57,908 nucleotides of DNA from an uncultured Alistipes sp. (GTDB lineage Bacteria > Bacteroidota > Bacteroidia > Bacteroidales > Rikenellaceae): NCBI GenBank assembly GCA_948442615.1, contig CAOJSG010000008.1, positions 1-57,908 on the forward strand, written 5' to 3'. Within the stretch, counting starts at the first letter, position 1, and every line of letters starts with the position of its first letter. The translations under genes were made by a program, and so were the position numbers. The notes beneath the pieces were generated by a model. It had not been told where the DNA came from. It saw nothing but the letters and a program-made list of their open reading frames with translations, and did no database searches. Below are positions 1 to 7,000 of the stretch, one piece after another.

Positions 1-1
1 G

Positions 2-52
2 GATTCGTCGATCACGCTGATGGACATCCTGACGGCTTACAACAAGAAATAA
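2..52 (+). CDS. C-terminal end of an upstream protein, probably ExbB/TolQ/MotA-type proton channel (partial)
   Basis: The window opens inside a reading frame that encodes DSSITLMDILTAYNKK and stops with TAA at 50-52. Only 16 residues are visible, so no motif identifies it. The assignment rests on context: in Bacteroidales the genes directly upstream of paired exbD genes usually encode an ExbB/TolQ proton-channel subunit, and the next gene starts 27 nt downstream on the same strand. The 5' part lies outside the window. Confidence 0.5.
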   Translation, partial: DSSITLMDILTAYNKK

Positions 53-79
53 TCCGACTCTAAAGAGACTTAAAACATT

Positions 80-499
80 ATGAAAAAGATATTGAACGTA
101 TTGTTGGGCTTGCTGATGGCCGTTACCGTGGTTCTGCTGGGGTACGCGCTGGCTACGGGCGGCAGCGATGCGGCGATCAGTCTGAATCTGATGTGGGGGT
201 ACATCCTCTTCGTCGGAGCTCTGGCTGCGGCCGTGTTCTGCGCAGTCTTCGGCATGATCCAGAATCCCCAGGGCATCAAGGGGACGATGCTGTCGCTGGC
301 GTTGATCGTCATCGTGATCGGTGCGGCTTATTTCTATTCGAACGGCCACACCATCAACATCCTCGACCTGAGCACCGGCGGATTTTTCGACCACGGCGCT
401 ACGGTGCTGACCGAAACGAGCATCCTGGTGACCTATGTGGCTTTCGTGGCTGCGGTGGTTACGGCCCTGGGTACCGAAATTTACAGAGCTTTCAAATAG
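80..499 (+). CDS. Small integral membrane protein of the ExbB-ExbD operon
   Basis: 139-residue protein of unknown function with about four hydrophobic segments: residues 3-25, 36-60, 69-86 and a C-terminal one near 112-132. A hydrophilic loop around residues 87-110 (GHTINILDLSTGGFFDHG) sits between the last two. There is no lipobox or cleavable-signal pattern, so it should stay in the inner membrane. It lies between the presumed exbB end and two exbD genes, with 11 nt to the next start, so it is probably co-transcribed. That position suggests an accessory role in the proton-motive-force motor that energises TonB-dependent transport or Tol-like functions. This is inference from context only. 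Confidence 0.75.
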   Translation: MKKILNVLLGLLMAVTVVLLGYALATGGSDAAISLNLMWGYILFVGALAAAVFCAVFGMIQNPQGIKGTMLSLALIVIVIGAAYFYSNGHTINILDLSTGGFFDHGATVLTETSILVTYVAFVAAVVTALGTEIYRAFK

Positions 500-503
500 G
501 AGG
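498..503 (+). promoter_or_regulatory. Canonical Shine-Dalgarno AGGAGG before the first exbD
   Basis: AGGAGG overlaps the stop codon of the preceding gene and lies 7 nt before the ATG at 511. Bacteroidetes mostly initiate without a strong Shine-Dalgarno, and almost every other start in this window lacks one, so this one stands out. It supports the chosen start. Confidence 0.6.
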
Positions 504-510
504 TTAACTA

Positions 511-1116
511 ATGGCAACAGATAAAAGAAAAGTACAGGAGATCAACGCCGGCTCGATGGCCGACATCGCGTTCCTGCTGCTGATTTTCTTCCTGGTGGCC
601 ACTACCATGAACGTCGATACGGGTCTGGCGCGCATGCTTCCGCCGATTCCTCCCGAGAACCAACAGCAGGAGGAGATCAAGGTGAAGGAGCGCAACCTGT
701 TCCTGGTGCTCATTTCGGGTAGCGGTAACATCATGGCGGGAACCCCCGGCAAGCAGGAGGTGATCGACTTGCGTCAACTGACAGCCAAAACCAAGGAGTT
801 CATCCTCAATGCGACGGATTCCGAGGATATGCCCGAGAAGGAAGACAAGGAGATCGAACTTCCCGACGGCAGCAAGTGGGCCTATCAGGAGAGCAAGGGC
901 GTCGTTTCCCTGCAGACGACCCGCGATACGGGTTATCAGTCGTACATCATGGTGCAGAACGAGCTGACGCGTGCGTTCAACGAACTGCGCGACGAGGCGG
1001 CCATGAAGAAATTCGGTGCCAAGTTCGAAGACCTTCCCAAGGAACAGCGCGACGTGGTCGCGAAGGTAGTGCCGCAGAAGATTTCGGAGGCGGAACCGCG
1101 TAATATAAAGAAGTAA
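511..1116 (+). CDS. exbD: ExbD/TolR-family biopolymer transport protein (first copy)
   Basis: 201 residues. Short cytoplasmic N-terminus, then one transmembrane helix containing the conserved Asp of ExbD/TolR (MADIAFLLLIFFLVATTM, about residues 17-34), then a long periplasmic domain. The helix Asp is the proton-pathway residue that works with the ExbB/TolQ channel. The periplasmic part is longer than in E. coli ExbD (about 140 residues) and includes a charged insert, as is common in Bacteroidetes. A second exbD follows after 4 nt, so the motor probably uses two different D subunits. Target transducer: TonB proteins (one is encoded at 32776) or a Tol-like partner; the sequence does not decide which. 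Confidence 0.92.
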   Translation: MATDKRKVQEINAGSMADIAFLLLIFFLVATTMNVDTGLARMLPPIPPENQQQEEIKVKERNLFLVLISGSGNIMAGTPGKQEVIDLRQLTAKTKEFILNATDSEDMPEKEDKEIELPDGSKWAYQESKGVVSLQTTRDTGYQSYIMVQNELTRAFNELRDEAAMKKFGAKFEDLPKEQRDVVAKVVPQKISEAEPRNIKK

Positions 1117-1120
1117 GGTT

Positions 1121-1591
1121 ATGGCAGTAATGAAAAAGAAGGGCAACAAAGGTTTGCCCCCTATCTCGACCGCGTCGCTCCCCGACGTGATCTTCATGAT
1201 CCTCTTCTTCTTTATGGTTTCGACGACCATGCGCGATCAGGAGCTGCTGGTGAGATACAAACTTCCCGAGGCTACCGAAGTGCAGAAGCTGGAGAAGAAA
1301 TCGCTCGTCAGCTACATCCACATCGGACAGCCTTCGCTGGCCATGCAGGCCAAGTTCGGTACCGCACCGCGCATCCAGCTGAACGATTCGTACAAGACGA
1401 CCAAGGATATCCTGGATTTCGTCGCAGCCGAGCGCGATAAGCTCAGCGAGGCCGACCGTGCTTCGATGACGATCTGTCTCAAGGCCGATCAGACGACCAA
1501 GATGGGTGTGGTTACCGATGTCAAGCAGGAGCTTCGCCGGGCGAATGCCCTGAAGATCTCCTATGCGGCGTCGAAGTCGTTGGGGTACTAA
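1121..1591 (+). CDS. exbD: ExbD/TolR-family biopolymer transport protein (second copy)
   Basis: 156 residues with a lysine-rich cytoplasmic start (MAVMKKKGNKGLPPI), one transmembrane helix bearing the conserved Asp (LPDVIFMILFFFMVSTTM, about residues 24-41), and a periplasmic ExbD domain. It starts 4 nt after the first exbD stop and is the last gene before a strong terminator. Two different ExbD subunits in one operon are typical of Bacteroidetes Ton systems and suggest a hetero-oligomeric D subunit in the ExbB channel pore. Confidence 0.92.
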   Translation: MAVMKKKGNKGLPPISTASLPDVIFMILFFFMVSTTMRDQELLVRYKLPEATEVQKLEKKSLVSYIHIGQPSLAMQAKFGTAPRIQLNDSYKTTKDILDFVAAERDKLSEADRASMTICLKADQTTKMGVVTDVKQELRRANALKISYAASKSLGY

Positions 1592-1611
1592 TATTCCCGA
1601 GCAGTGATGAG

Positions 1612-1647
1612 GCGGGTGTCTGCAAGCGGCAGACACCCGCTTTTTTT
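1612..1647 (+). terminator. Rho-independent terminator of the exbD operon
   Basis: Perfect 12-bp stem GCGGGTGTCTGC / GCAGACACCCGC with a 5-nt loop, followed by seven T. It lies 20 nt after the last exbD stop. Confidence 0.93.
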
Positions 1648-1721
1648 CGCTCCGGTCCGCGGACGACGGGGCGATTCCGCTGCGGACCGGCTCCCGGCCT
1701 CTCTTCGTCCGGTGCGGAACC

Positions 1722-2333
1722 CTATCGGGGCTGGTCGAAGGGAATCTCGAGCTGGTCGATTTCGTGGTTGAAGGTCAGGCGATGGTGCGGCGTCAGGCCG
1801 TATTCGCGGATCGCGAGGCGGTGTTCGCGCGTCGGATATCCCATGTTGCGCGCCCAGCCGTACATCGGATAGGCCTCGGCCAGCCGCTCCATGTACTCGT
1901 CGCGATGCGTTTTCGCCAGTACCGAGGCAGCCGCGATGTCGGCATAGGAGGCGTCGCCCTTGACGATGCACTTGTAGGGAATGTCGAGCCGCGTGCGGAA
2001 CCGGTTGCCGTCGATGGCCAGGAATCCGGGTGCCGGAGTCAGCCGGGCCGCAGCCTGCGACATGCCTTCGAACGAGGCGTTGAGGATGTTGATCTCGTCG
2101 ATACGTGCGGGCGATACGGCTTCGACGGCCCACGCCACGGCCTCGCGTTCGATGATCGTCCGCAACAGCTCGCGGTTGCGGCGGGTCATCTGCTTGGAGT
2201 CGTTGAGCAGCGGGTGGGCGAAATCGGGCGGAAGAATCACGGCCGCGGCGAAAACGGGCCCCGCCAGGCAGCCCCGTCCGGCTTCGTCGCATCCGGCTTC
2301 GGGCAGTTCGGTTTGGTAGGTTAACGGTAGCAT
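1722..2333 (-). CDS. rnhB: Ribonuclease HII
   Basis: 203 residues. It cleaves the RNA strand of RNA-DNA hybrids and starts removal of ribonucleotides misincorporated in DNA. Family motifs are clear: [20 protein letters not shown] near residues 12-31 with the catalytic Asp-Glu pair, [25 protein letters not shown] with a metal-binding Asp, and [18 protein letters not shown] longer in-frame start exists at 2444, but the extra 37 residues are low-complexity. [14 protein letters not shown] aligns with Bacteroides homologues, so ATG at 2333 was chosen. A TAACTTTG promoter element sits only 6 nt upstream of this ATG, so the mRNA may be nearly leaderless. Confidence 0.95.
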   Translation of the reverse strand: MLPLTYQTELPEAGCDEAGRGCLAGPVFAAAVILPPDFAHPLLNDSKQMTRRNRELLRTIIEREAVAWAVEAVSPARIDEINILNASFEGMSQAAARLTPAPGFLAIDGNRFRTRLDIPYKCIVKGDASYADIAAASVLAKTHRDEYMERLAEAYPMYGWARNMGYPTREHRLAIREYGLTPHHRLTFNHEIDQLEIPFDQPR

Positions 2334-2339
2334 CGGGTG

Positions 2340-2347
2340 CAAAGTTA
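2340..2347 (-). promoter_or_regulatory. Bacteroidetes -7 element (TAACTTTG) for rnhB
   Basis: Minus-strand TAACTTTG matches the TAnnTTTG consensus. No clear TTG -33 element is seen at the expected distance. Only 6 nt separate the element from the rnhB ATG. Confidence 0.5.
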
Positions 2348-2439
2348 CGACAAATTCGTCATTTGCGGTGCGGAGCCGGCCGATTCCTCCCGGCTGCGGC
2401 CGTGATCGGACGGAATGCTCCGCCCGGAGTCCGAAGCGC

Positions 2440-2710
2440 TTCAACGCCCGTTTGGCGCCCGTTCAACGCCCGTTCGGCGCACGGCTCGGCGCACGGTTCG
2501 GTACTCCGTCCGACGTATGTTTCAGTATTGTGGTTCAACTGCCCTTCGGGGTGCGGTCCGGTCCGGTGCGCGGTTCAGCACGCGGTCCAACGGCTGGCTG
2601 GGCGGGCAGGGAGCGGATGGCTGCGGACCGTTCCGTTCGCCGGCCGAGGTGTCATGCGTTCGACCGCGGTACTATGCGTCCGCCCGCGGTACCATGCGTC
2701 CGGACGGTGC
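2440..2710. repeat. Two short GC-rich imperfect tandem repeats in a gene-free region
   Basis: The gap between rnhB and the next gene (2334-2928) holds no credible CDS; its long open frames are GC-rich shadows. Inside it, a 19-bp unit beginning TTCAACGCCCGTT occurs at 2440-2458 and 2462-2480 (period 22) with degenerate continuation to about 2502. A second array, unit CATGCGTCCG..CGCGGTA with a 20-bp period, runs 2652-2671, 2672-2691 and 2692-2710. No function is known. Confidence 0.6.
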
Positions 2711-2837
2711 GGTGCCGGAGAGCTGCCGGCACATACCGGGGCGGTCGTCTGCCGGGCGAACCGGCGGGCCGCAGGGTGCGTCGGCGCCGAAGCCGAAGAA
2801 AAACGGATTCCGGCCGGCGTGTTTCGACTTTTTTCCC

Positions 2838-2845
2838 TATTTTTG
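2838..2845 (+). promoter_or_regulatory. Bacteroidetes -7 element (TATTTTTG)
   Basis: TATTTTTG in a locally AT-rich island within GC-rich DNA, about 83 nt before the ATG at 2929. No clear -33 element was seen. Confidence 0.5.
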
Positions 2846-2928
2846 TCGAAGGTTCCGCATTGCGGCCGGGAGGCATCCGGGCGTCGCGACGGGCCCGGGA
2901 CCTTTTCCGTAATCGGACGATCGGAGTT

Positions 2929-3918
2929 ATGAAGATGGATATTGCGAGACAACCGCTTCCGGTGGCCTGCCTGACCCTGGCGGCTGTCGCCGTCGCGGCG
3001 ATTTGGTGCGGCAGCGGCGGCTCCGCGCCGTCGCCCGTCCGCCCGGATGCGCTCCCGGGCGACTGGGTCTCCGCTTTCCAGTTCCGCTATCCCGGGTGGA
3101 GCCGGTGGATCGCCCTCTTCTGCATCCTCTTTACGGGCATTTATCTGGGGCGGTTTTCCAACCGGTTCAATCTCTATGCCGGCAGATGCTATCTGCCGAT
3201 TCCCTTTTTCGGTATGGCGGCCTGCTGTTTCGGCGCGGGCGGCGACAGCCTGCTGCATTTCGTCGTCGCGGCGATCGCGGCGATCGCGGTCAGAAACTGC
3301 TGTGCCGCCTTTCGCAACGGCTACGGGTTCAACGAGCTGTTCCGCGCCTCGCTGTGCCTGGGGCTGCTTCCGCTGTTGAGCCCGGCGACATGGCCCGTGT
3401 GGCTGCTGCTGCCGATGACCGTGTTCCTGTTCGGACGTACGCTGCGCGAGACCGCCGTGGCGGTTTTCGGCCTGGGCCTGCCGCTTTTCGCGCTCTGCTA
3501 CCTCTCGTGGGCCCGGGGCGACGGGTTCGCGGCTCCGGCCGCGACGCTCTTCGACCGCTGCGCCGAAGGGGCGGGGTGGCCGGTTTTCATCCGGCCCGAA
3601 ACGGCCGTCTCGTGTATCCCGCTGCTGCTCGCGGGCGGTCTGCTGCTGTTGACGGCGGGCGCCGCGGCCATCCATTTCCAGACGTTCTACAACCTGCCGC
3701 GCAAGGCGCGCCTGGTGCTCGTCTTCTGCGTCTGCTGTTTCGTGTCGGGCCTTTCGACTCTCTTTTTCTCGGCCGGTCCGTCGCAGGTCGCTGCGCTGTG
3801 CGCGGTTCCGGCCGCGGTGCTGCTGCCCGTGCTGTTCGTCCGCTCGCAGCATCTTCTCGCATCCGTCATCTACGTTTCGCTGCTCGTCGGCAGCTTCATA
3901 AGCACACTGCTGCAATAG
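2929..3918 (+). CDS. Polytopic integral membrane protein, function unknown (DUF6427-like)
   Basis: 329 residues with about eight to ten hydrophobic helices and no catalytic motif that I recognise. Visible landmarks are GRFSNRFNLYAGRCYLPIPF near residues 75-95 and a long hydrophobic C-terminal half. The overall pattern recalls the DUF6427 family of Bacteroidetes membrane proteins, but that is from memory and not certain. Several in-frame starts lie upstream in the repeat region. ATG at 2929 was chosen because it follows the promoter-like TATTTTTG at 2838 and gives a normal membrane-protein N-terminus (MKMDIARQPLPVACLTLAAV). No operon partner: an AraC gene with its own promoter follows. Confidence 0.7.
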   Translation: MKMDIARQPLPVACLTLAAVAVAAIWCGSGGSAPSPVRPDALPGDWVSAFQFRYPGWSRWIALFCILFTGIYLGRFSNRFNLYAGRCYLPIPFFGMAACCFGAGGDSLLHFVVAAIAAIAVRNCCAAFRNGYGFNELFRASLCLGLLPLLSPATWPVWLLLPMTVFLFGRTLRETAVAVFGLGLPLFALCYLSWARGDGFAAPAATLFDRCAEGAGWPVFIRPETAVSCIPLLLAGGLLLLTAGAAAIHFQTFYNLPRKARLVLVFCVCCFVSGLSTLFFSAGPSQVAALCAVPAAVLLPVLFVRSQHLLASVIYVSLLVGSFISTLLQ

Positions 3919-3987
3919 CAAAAACGGGCCCATCCGTGCGCAAAACGGGTAGCTGGGCCGAATTGTATAATAATACAATATTTTCTA

Positions 3988-4020
3988 TTGCACGATTTCT
4001 AATTATTCGTTGTATATTTG
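3988..4020 (+). promoter_or_regulatory. Promoter of the AraC gene (TTG-N22-TATATTTG)
   Basis: TTG at 3988-3990 and TATATTTG at 4013-4020, in an AT-rich stretch. The spacer is slightly longer than the usual 19-21 nt. The leader to the ATG at 4072 is about 45 nt. Confidence 0.65.
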
Positions 4021-4071
4021 GGGAGAACAGTTAGTGACGCAACTTACTCGTTCAACTAAAAACAGTGTCTT

Positions 4072-4992
4072 ATGAACAAATCAACCAATTTGTCATCGGC
4101 CCAACAGCCGATGATTGTGAAGTATGTGGAAACACTTCACCACGGGATCCAGTCCCAGACCCTTTCGCGTTACGCCATCGGCTTCGTTCTGCGCGGAACG
4201 AAATACCTCTACAACGGCGACACGCGTCACAAACTCTCCCGCGGCGACATTTTCTACCTGGGTGTGGGCCACCACTACATGGAGAATATTCCCGAGAACG
4301 GCCAGCCCTACGAGCAGATCCTCTTCTTCTACACGCCGGCCGACCTGCAGCGCATCCTGCTGCATCTGAACATCACCTACGGGCTGAACATCTCGAACGA
4401 GCATTCGTGCGAGAACTGCCGCAGCCGGTCGTACGTCTCCATGCCCGGCTGGAGCTCCGTGCGGAGCTTCTTCGCCAACACGAACAACTACCTGCGCGAG
4501 GAGAACTTCCTGCACGACGAGACGGCCGAGAACATCAAGATGACCGAACTGATCTACCTCATCATCTCGCGCGAGGACTGCTGCCTGAAGAGCAAGGTGC
4601 TGAGCAATATCGATACGGCGCGCGAGAATTTCGAACAGATCGTCTACGACCATATCTTCCGCGACATCTCGATCGAGGAGCTGTCGCGCCTTTCCAACCG
4701 GTCGCTCACGTCGTTCAAGAAAGAGTTCCGCCGCCATTTCCAGATGCCGCCCCACCAGTGGTACATCCGCCAGCGGCTGATGCACGCCCGGCTGCTGCTG
4801 GTCTCGACCTCGAAATCCATCTCCGAAATCGGCAACGAATGCACGTTCCCCAACACGTCGCACTTCATCAAGCTCTTCAAAAAGGAGTACGGCATGACCC
4901 CCGCGACCTACCGCAACCGGCATCTGGCGTCGATCGGACCCGAGGCGGCCGAACCGGCGCTCGAGCCGGCCGAGATGCGGGAAGCGCTGTGA
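4072..4992 (+). CDS. AraC-family transcriptional regulator
   Basis: 306 residues. An N-terminal cupin-like sensing region (roughly residues 15-150) is followed by a C-terminal AraC/XylS double helix-turn-helix (about 195-290): ISIEELSRLSNRSLTSFKKE is the first helix-turn-helix, and ISEIGNECTFPNTSHFIKLF with the adjoining KKEYGMTPATYRNRH the second, the classic AraC signature. A cysteine pair, CENC, lies in the middle of the sensing domain near residue 119. No catabolic operon lies next to it, and the next downstream element is a candidate small RNA, so its target and ligand cannot be read from context. It has its own promoter at 3988-4020. Confidence 0.9.
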   Translation: MNKSTNLSSAQQPMIVKYVETLHHGIQSQTLSRYAIGFVLRGTKYLYNGDTRHKLSRGDIFYLGVGHHYMENIPENGQPYEQILFFYTPADLQRILLHLNITYGLNISNEHSCENCRSRSYVSMPGWSSVRSFFANTNNYLREENFLHDETAENIKMTELIYLIISREDCCLKSKVLSNIDTARENFEQIVYDHIFRDISIEELSRLSNRSLTSFKKEFRRHFQMPPHQWYIRQRLMHARLLLVSTSKSISEIGNECTFPNTSHFIKLFKKEYGMTPATYRNRHLASIGPEAAEPALEPAEMREAL

Positions 4993-5091
4993 CGGTTTTT
5001 CGAAAAACTTACGAATCCGGAGTATTTTAAAAATTTTAATTATGATTTGGTAGGATGAAATAGCCCGGATTGAAAAAATATTACGAAAACA

Positions 5092-5123
5092 TTTGGAATA
5101 TACTAAATTTCCGTTTATATTTG
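5092..5123 (+). promoter_or_regulatory. Strong promoter of the candidate small RNA (TTTG-N20-TATATTTG)
   Basis: TTTG at 5092-5095, a 20-nt spacer, and TATATTTG at 5116-5123: an exact match to the Bacteroidetes consensus. No CDS starts within 290 nt downstream, and lipA has its own -7 element at 5387. Confidence 0.8.
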
Positions 5124-5129
5124 TGATAC

Positions 5130-5217
5130 GAAACGTGGGGTTCTCCCACTCTCATTAACCTAACTAACCTAACCAGAGGGGTCGGATGCTGCCAGGCGTC
5201 CGCCCCCTTTCTCTTTT
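5130..5217 (+). ncRNA. Candidate small RNA of about 88 nt, family not recognised
   Basis: A consensus promoter ends at 5123, and a strong intrinsic terminator ends near 5217, which frames a short transcript without a convincing ORF. Its parts in order are a 5-bp hairpin GTGGG/CCCAC (5135-5149), an unstructured A/C/T-rich linker containing TAACCTAACTAACCTAACC (5156-5174), and the terminator hairpin (5177-5208). Hairpin, single-stranded repeat and terminator is the usual architecture of a trans-acting base-pairing RNA, but the target and family are unknown. It could alternatively be an attenuated leader. Confidence 0.6.
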
Positions 5218-5218
5218 C
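5177..5218 (+). terminator. Rho-independent terminator of the candidate small RNA
   Basis: Arms 5177-5189 and 5196-5208 give 12 base pairs with one T/C mismatch and a 6-nt loop. A T-rich tail (TTTCTCTTTT) follows. Confidence 0.8.
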
Positions 5219-5386
5219 GGCAGGGCCGGATTCGCTCCGGCTCCGGTCCGGAAGGACCCGTGCCGCGTGCGAACCGGAGCGTGCGGCGGGCTCAGTCCGC
5301 CGGGCGCAATCCGGAAAATCGCCTGCGTGCCGGACCGTTCGCCCGAGAATAAATGGGAAATCGGATGGATTCTCCATAATTTTTCG

Positions 5387-5394
5387 TATTTTTG
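5387..5394 (+). promoter_or_regulatory. -7 element (TATTTTTG) of the lipA operon
   Basis: TATTTTTG lies 26 nt before the lipA ATG, so the leader is about 20 nt. The -33 region has no clear TTG. Confidence 0.6.
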
Positions 5395-5420
5395 CATCAA
5401 TTGGGAAAAAGCGAACTTAA

Positions 5421-6311
5421 ATGCCGAGGTTGTATGACAAGGTAGATGTATTGAAAAAGCCCGAATGGTTGAAGATACGCCTCCACCGTACCGCCGCCTA
5501 TGCGGAGGTACAGCACATCGTACGGGAGCATGGTCTGCACACAATTTGCAGTAGCGGCATGTGCCCCAACAAGGCCGAGTGCTGGAGCCGGCGAACGGCG
5601 ACCTTCATGATTCTGGGAGACATCTGCACGCGGGGGTGCCGCTTCTGCGCCACCCGTACGGGGCACCCTTCGGAGCCCGATCCTTCGGAGCCGCGGCGCG
5701 TGGCCGAGAGCGTCCGGCTGATGGGTCTCCGCTATGCCGTGATCACCTCCGTGACGCGCGACGACCTGCCCGACGGCGGTGCGGCGCACTGGGCCGCCAC
5801 CGTCCGCGAAATCCGGTCGCAGAATCCGGATACGGCCATCGAACTGCTTATTCCCGACTTGCATGCGCGTCCCGATCTTCTGGATACGGTGATCGCGTCG
5901 GCGCCCGACATCATCGGACACAACATCGAGACCGTCGAACGGCTCACTCCCGTCGTACGTTCCCGGGCGAAGTATCGCACCAGCCTGGAGACCCTGCGCT
6001 ACCTGAGCGGCCGGGGCGTCGCGACGAAGAGCGGTCTGATGCTCGGCCTGGGCGAAACCGACGGGGAGATCCGCGACACGCTGCGCGACCTGCGCGATGC
6101 GGGGGTGCGGATCGTCACGCTGGGGCAGTATCTCCGGCCTACGCTGGCGCACTATCCCGTCGCGGAGTACGTCTCGCCCGAGCGGTTCGGACGTTATCGC
6201 GACGAGGCGTCGGAGATGGGATTCGATTATTGTGCGAGTGCGCCGATGGTCCGGTCGTCGTATCTGGCGGAAGAGGCGCTGCGCAGCGTCGCGGAACGGC
6301 AGGAACGATGA
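5421..6311 (+). CDS. lipA: Lipoyl synthase (radical SAM)
   Basis: 296 residues. It inserts two sulfur atoms into protein-bound octanoyl groups to make lipoyl cofactors of 2-oxoacid dehydrogenases and the glycine cleavage system. The auxiliary iron-sulfur cluster motif is present at Cys43, Cys48 and Cys54 (CSSGMCPNKAEC), and the radical SAM cluster motif at Cys69, Cys73 and Cys76 (CTRGCRFC). The C-terminal RSSY, whose Ser coordinates the auxiliary cluster, is near residue 281. Length is normal. The next gene, lipB, overlaps its stop by 4 nt (ATGA), so octanoyl transfer and sulfur insertion are made together. Confidence 0.97.
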   Translation: MPRLYDKVDVLKKPEWLKIRLHRTAAYAEVQHIVREHGLHTICSSGMCPNKAECWSRRTATFMILGDICTRGCRFCATRTGHPSEPDPSEPRRVAESVRLMGLRYAVITSVTRDDLPDGGAAHWAATVREIRSQNPDTAIELLIPDLHARPDLLDTVIASAPDIIGHNIETVERLTPVVRSRAKYRTSLETLRYLSGRGVATKSGLMLGLGETDGEIRDTLRDLRDAGVRIVTLGQYLRPTLAHYPVAEYVSPERFGRYRDEASEMGFDYCASAPMVRSSYLAEEALRSVAERQER

Positions 6312-7000
6312 GAGCCGAATGCCGCGATCTGGGCCTCACCGATTACGGGGCCTGCTGGGACGTCCAGCGCCGCCTGTTCGGCGAAGTGCTCGCACGCAAG
6401 GCGGTCCGCGACGATTTCGCGGGCTATCTGCTACTGACCGAGCATCGTCCGGTCTATACGCTGGGCAAGAGCGGCCGGGAGGAGAACCTGCTCGTCGGCC
6501 GCGAACGGCTGGAGGCGGAGGGCGCCGCGCTCTACCGGATCGACCGGGGCGGCGACATCACGTTCCACGGGCCGGGGCAGCTGGTGGTCTATCCGATTCT
6601 CGACCTCGAACGGCTCGGGTTCGGACTGAAGGACTATATCGCGGCGCTGGAAGAGACGGTGATCCGCGCTGCGGCCCGCTACGGGATCGCGGCGGGACGC
6701 ATCGCAGGAGCTTCGGGCGTGTGGATCGATGAAAAAGGCGTACGGCCGCGCAAGATTTGCGCAATAGGGGTGCGTGCGTCGCGTTATGTAACCATGCACG
6801 GCTTCGCGTTCAACGTGACGACCGAGCTGGATCGGTTCGCACGGATCAATCCGTGCGGGTTCGTCGACCGGGGCGTGACCTCGCTGGCGGCCGAAACGGG
6901 ATGCGACATCCCGATGGAGGAGGTGAAAACCTCGATTGTAGCACTTTTAAGCGAAGAATTGAAAGTTGAAATATATAATAATCAGATCGTATGCCTATAG
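6308..7000 (+). CDS. lipB: Octanoyl-[acyl-carrier-protein]:protein N-octanoyltransferase
   Basis: 230 residues. It transfers octanoate from acyl carrier protein to target lipoyl domains, the substrate step for LipA. Family motifs: RGGDITFHGPGQ (80-91), the catalytic Lys149 in RKICAIGVRAS, the MHGFAFNV block (163-170) and the nucleophilic Cys183 in NPCGF. The ATG at 6308 overlaps the lipA stop (ATGA), which fixes the start against longer open reading upstream. Its 3' end overlaps the start of recJ by 10 nt, so the three genes are translationally linked. Confidence 0.96.
   Translation: MRAECRDLGLTDYGACWDVQRRLFGEVLARKAVRDDFAGYLLLTEHRPVYTLGKSGREENLLVGRERLEAEGAALYRIDRGGDITFHGPGQLVVYPILDLERLGFGLKDYIAALEETVIRAAARYGIAAGRIAGASGVWIDEKGVRPRKICAIGVRASRYVTMHGFAFNVTTELDRFARINPCGFVDRGVTSLAAETGCDIPMEEVKTSIVALLSEELKVEIYNNQIVCL

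Noticed and set aside
2363..2932. Several long plus- and minus-strand frames upstream of the membrane protein gene
   Set aside because: They are caused by GC-rich tandem repeats; the protein sequences are Arg/Gly/Ala-rich without any domain.
4995..5008. AT-rich palindrome GTTTTTCGAAAAAC after the AraC gene as a terminator
   Set aside because: The stem is A/T only, with a 2-nt centre and no T-run after it. It is more likely a chance palindrome.
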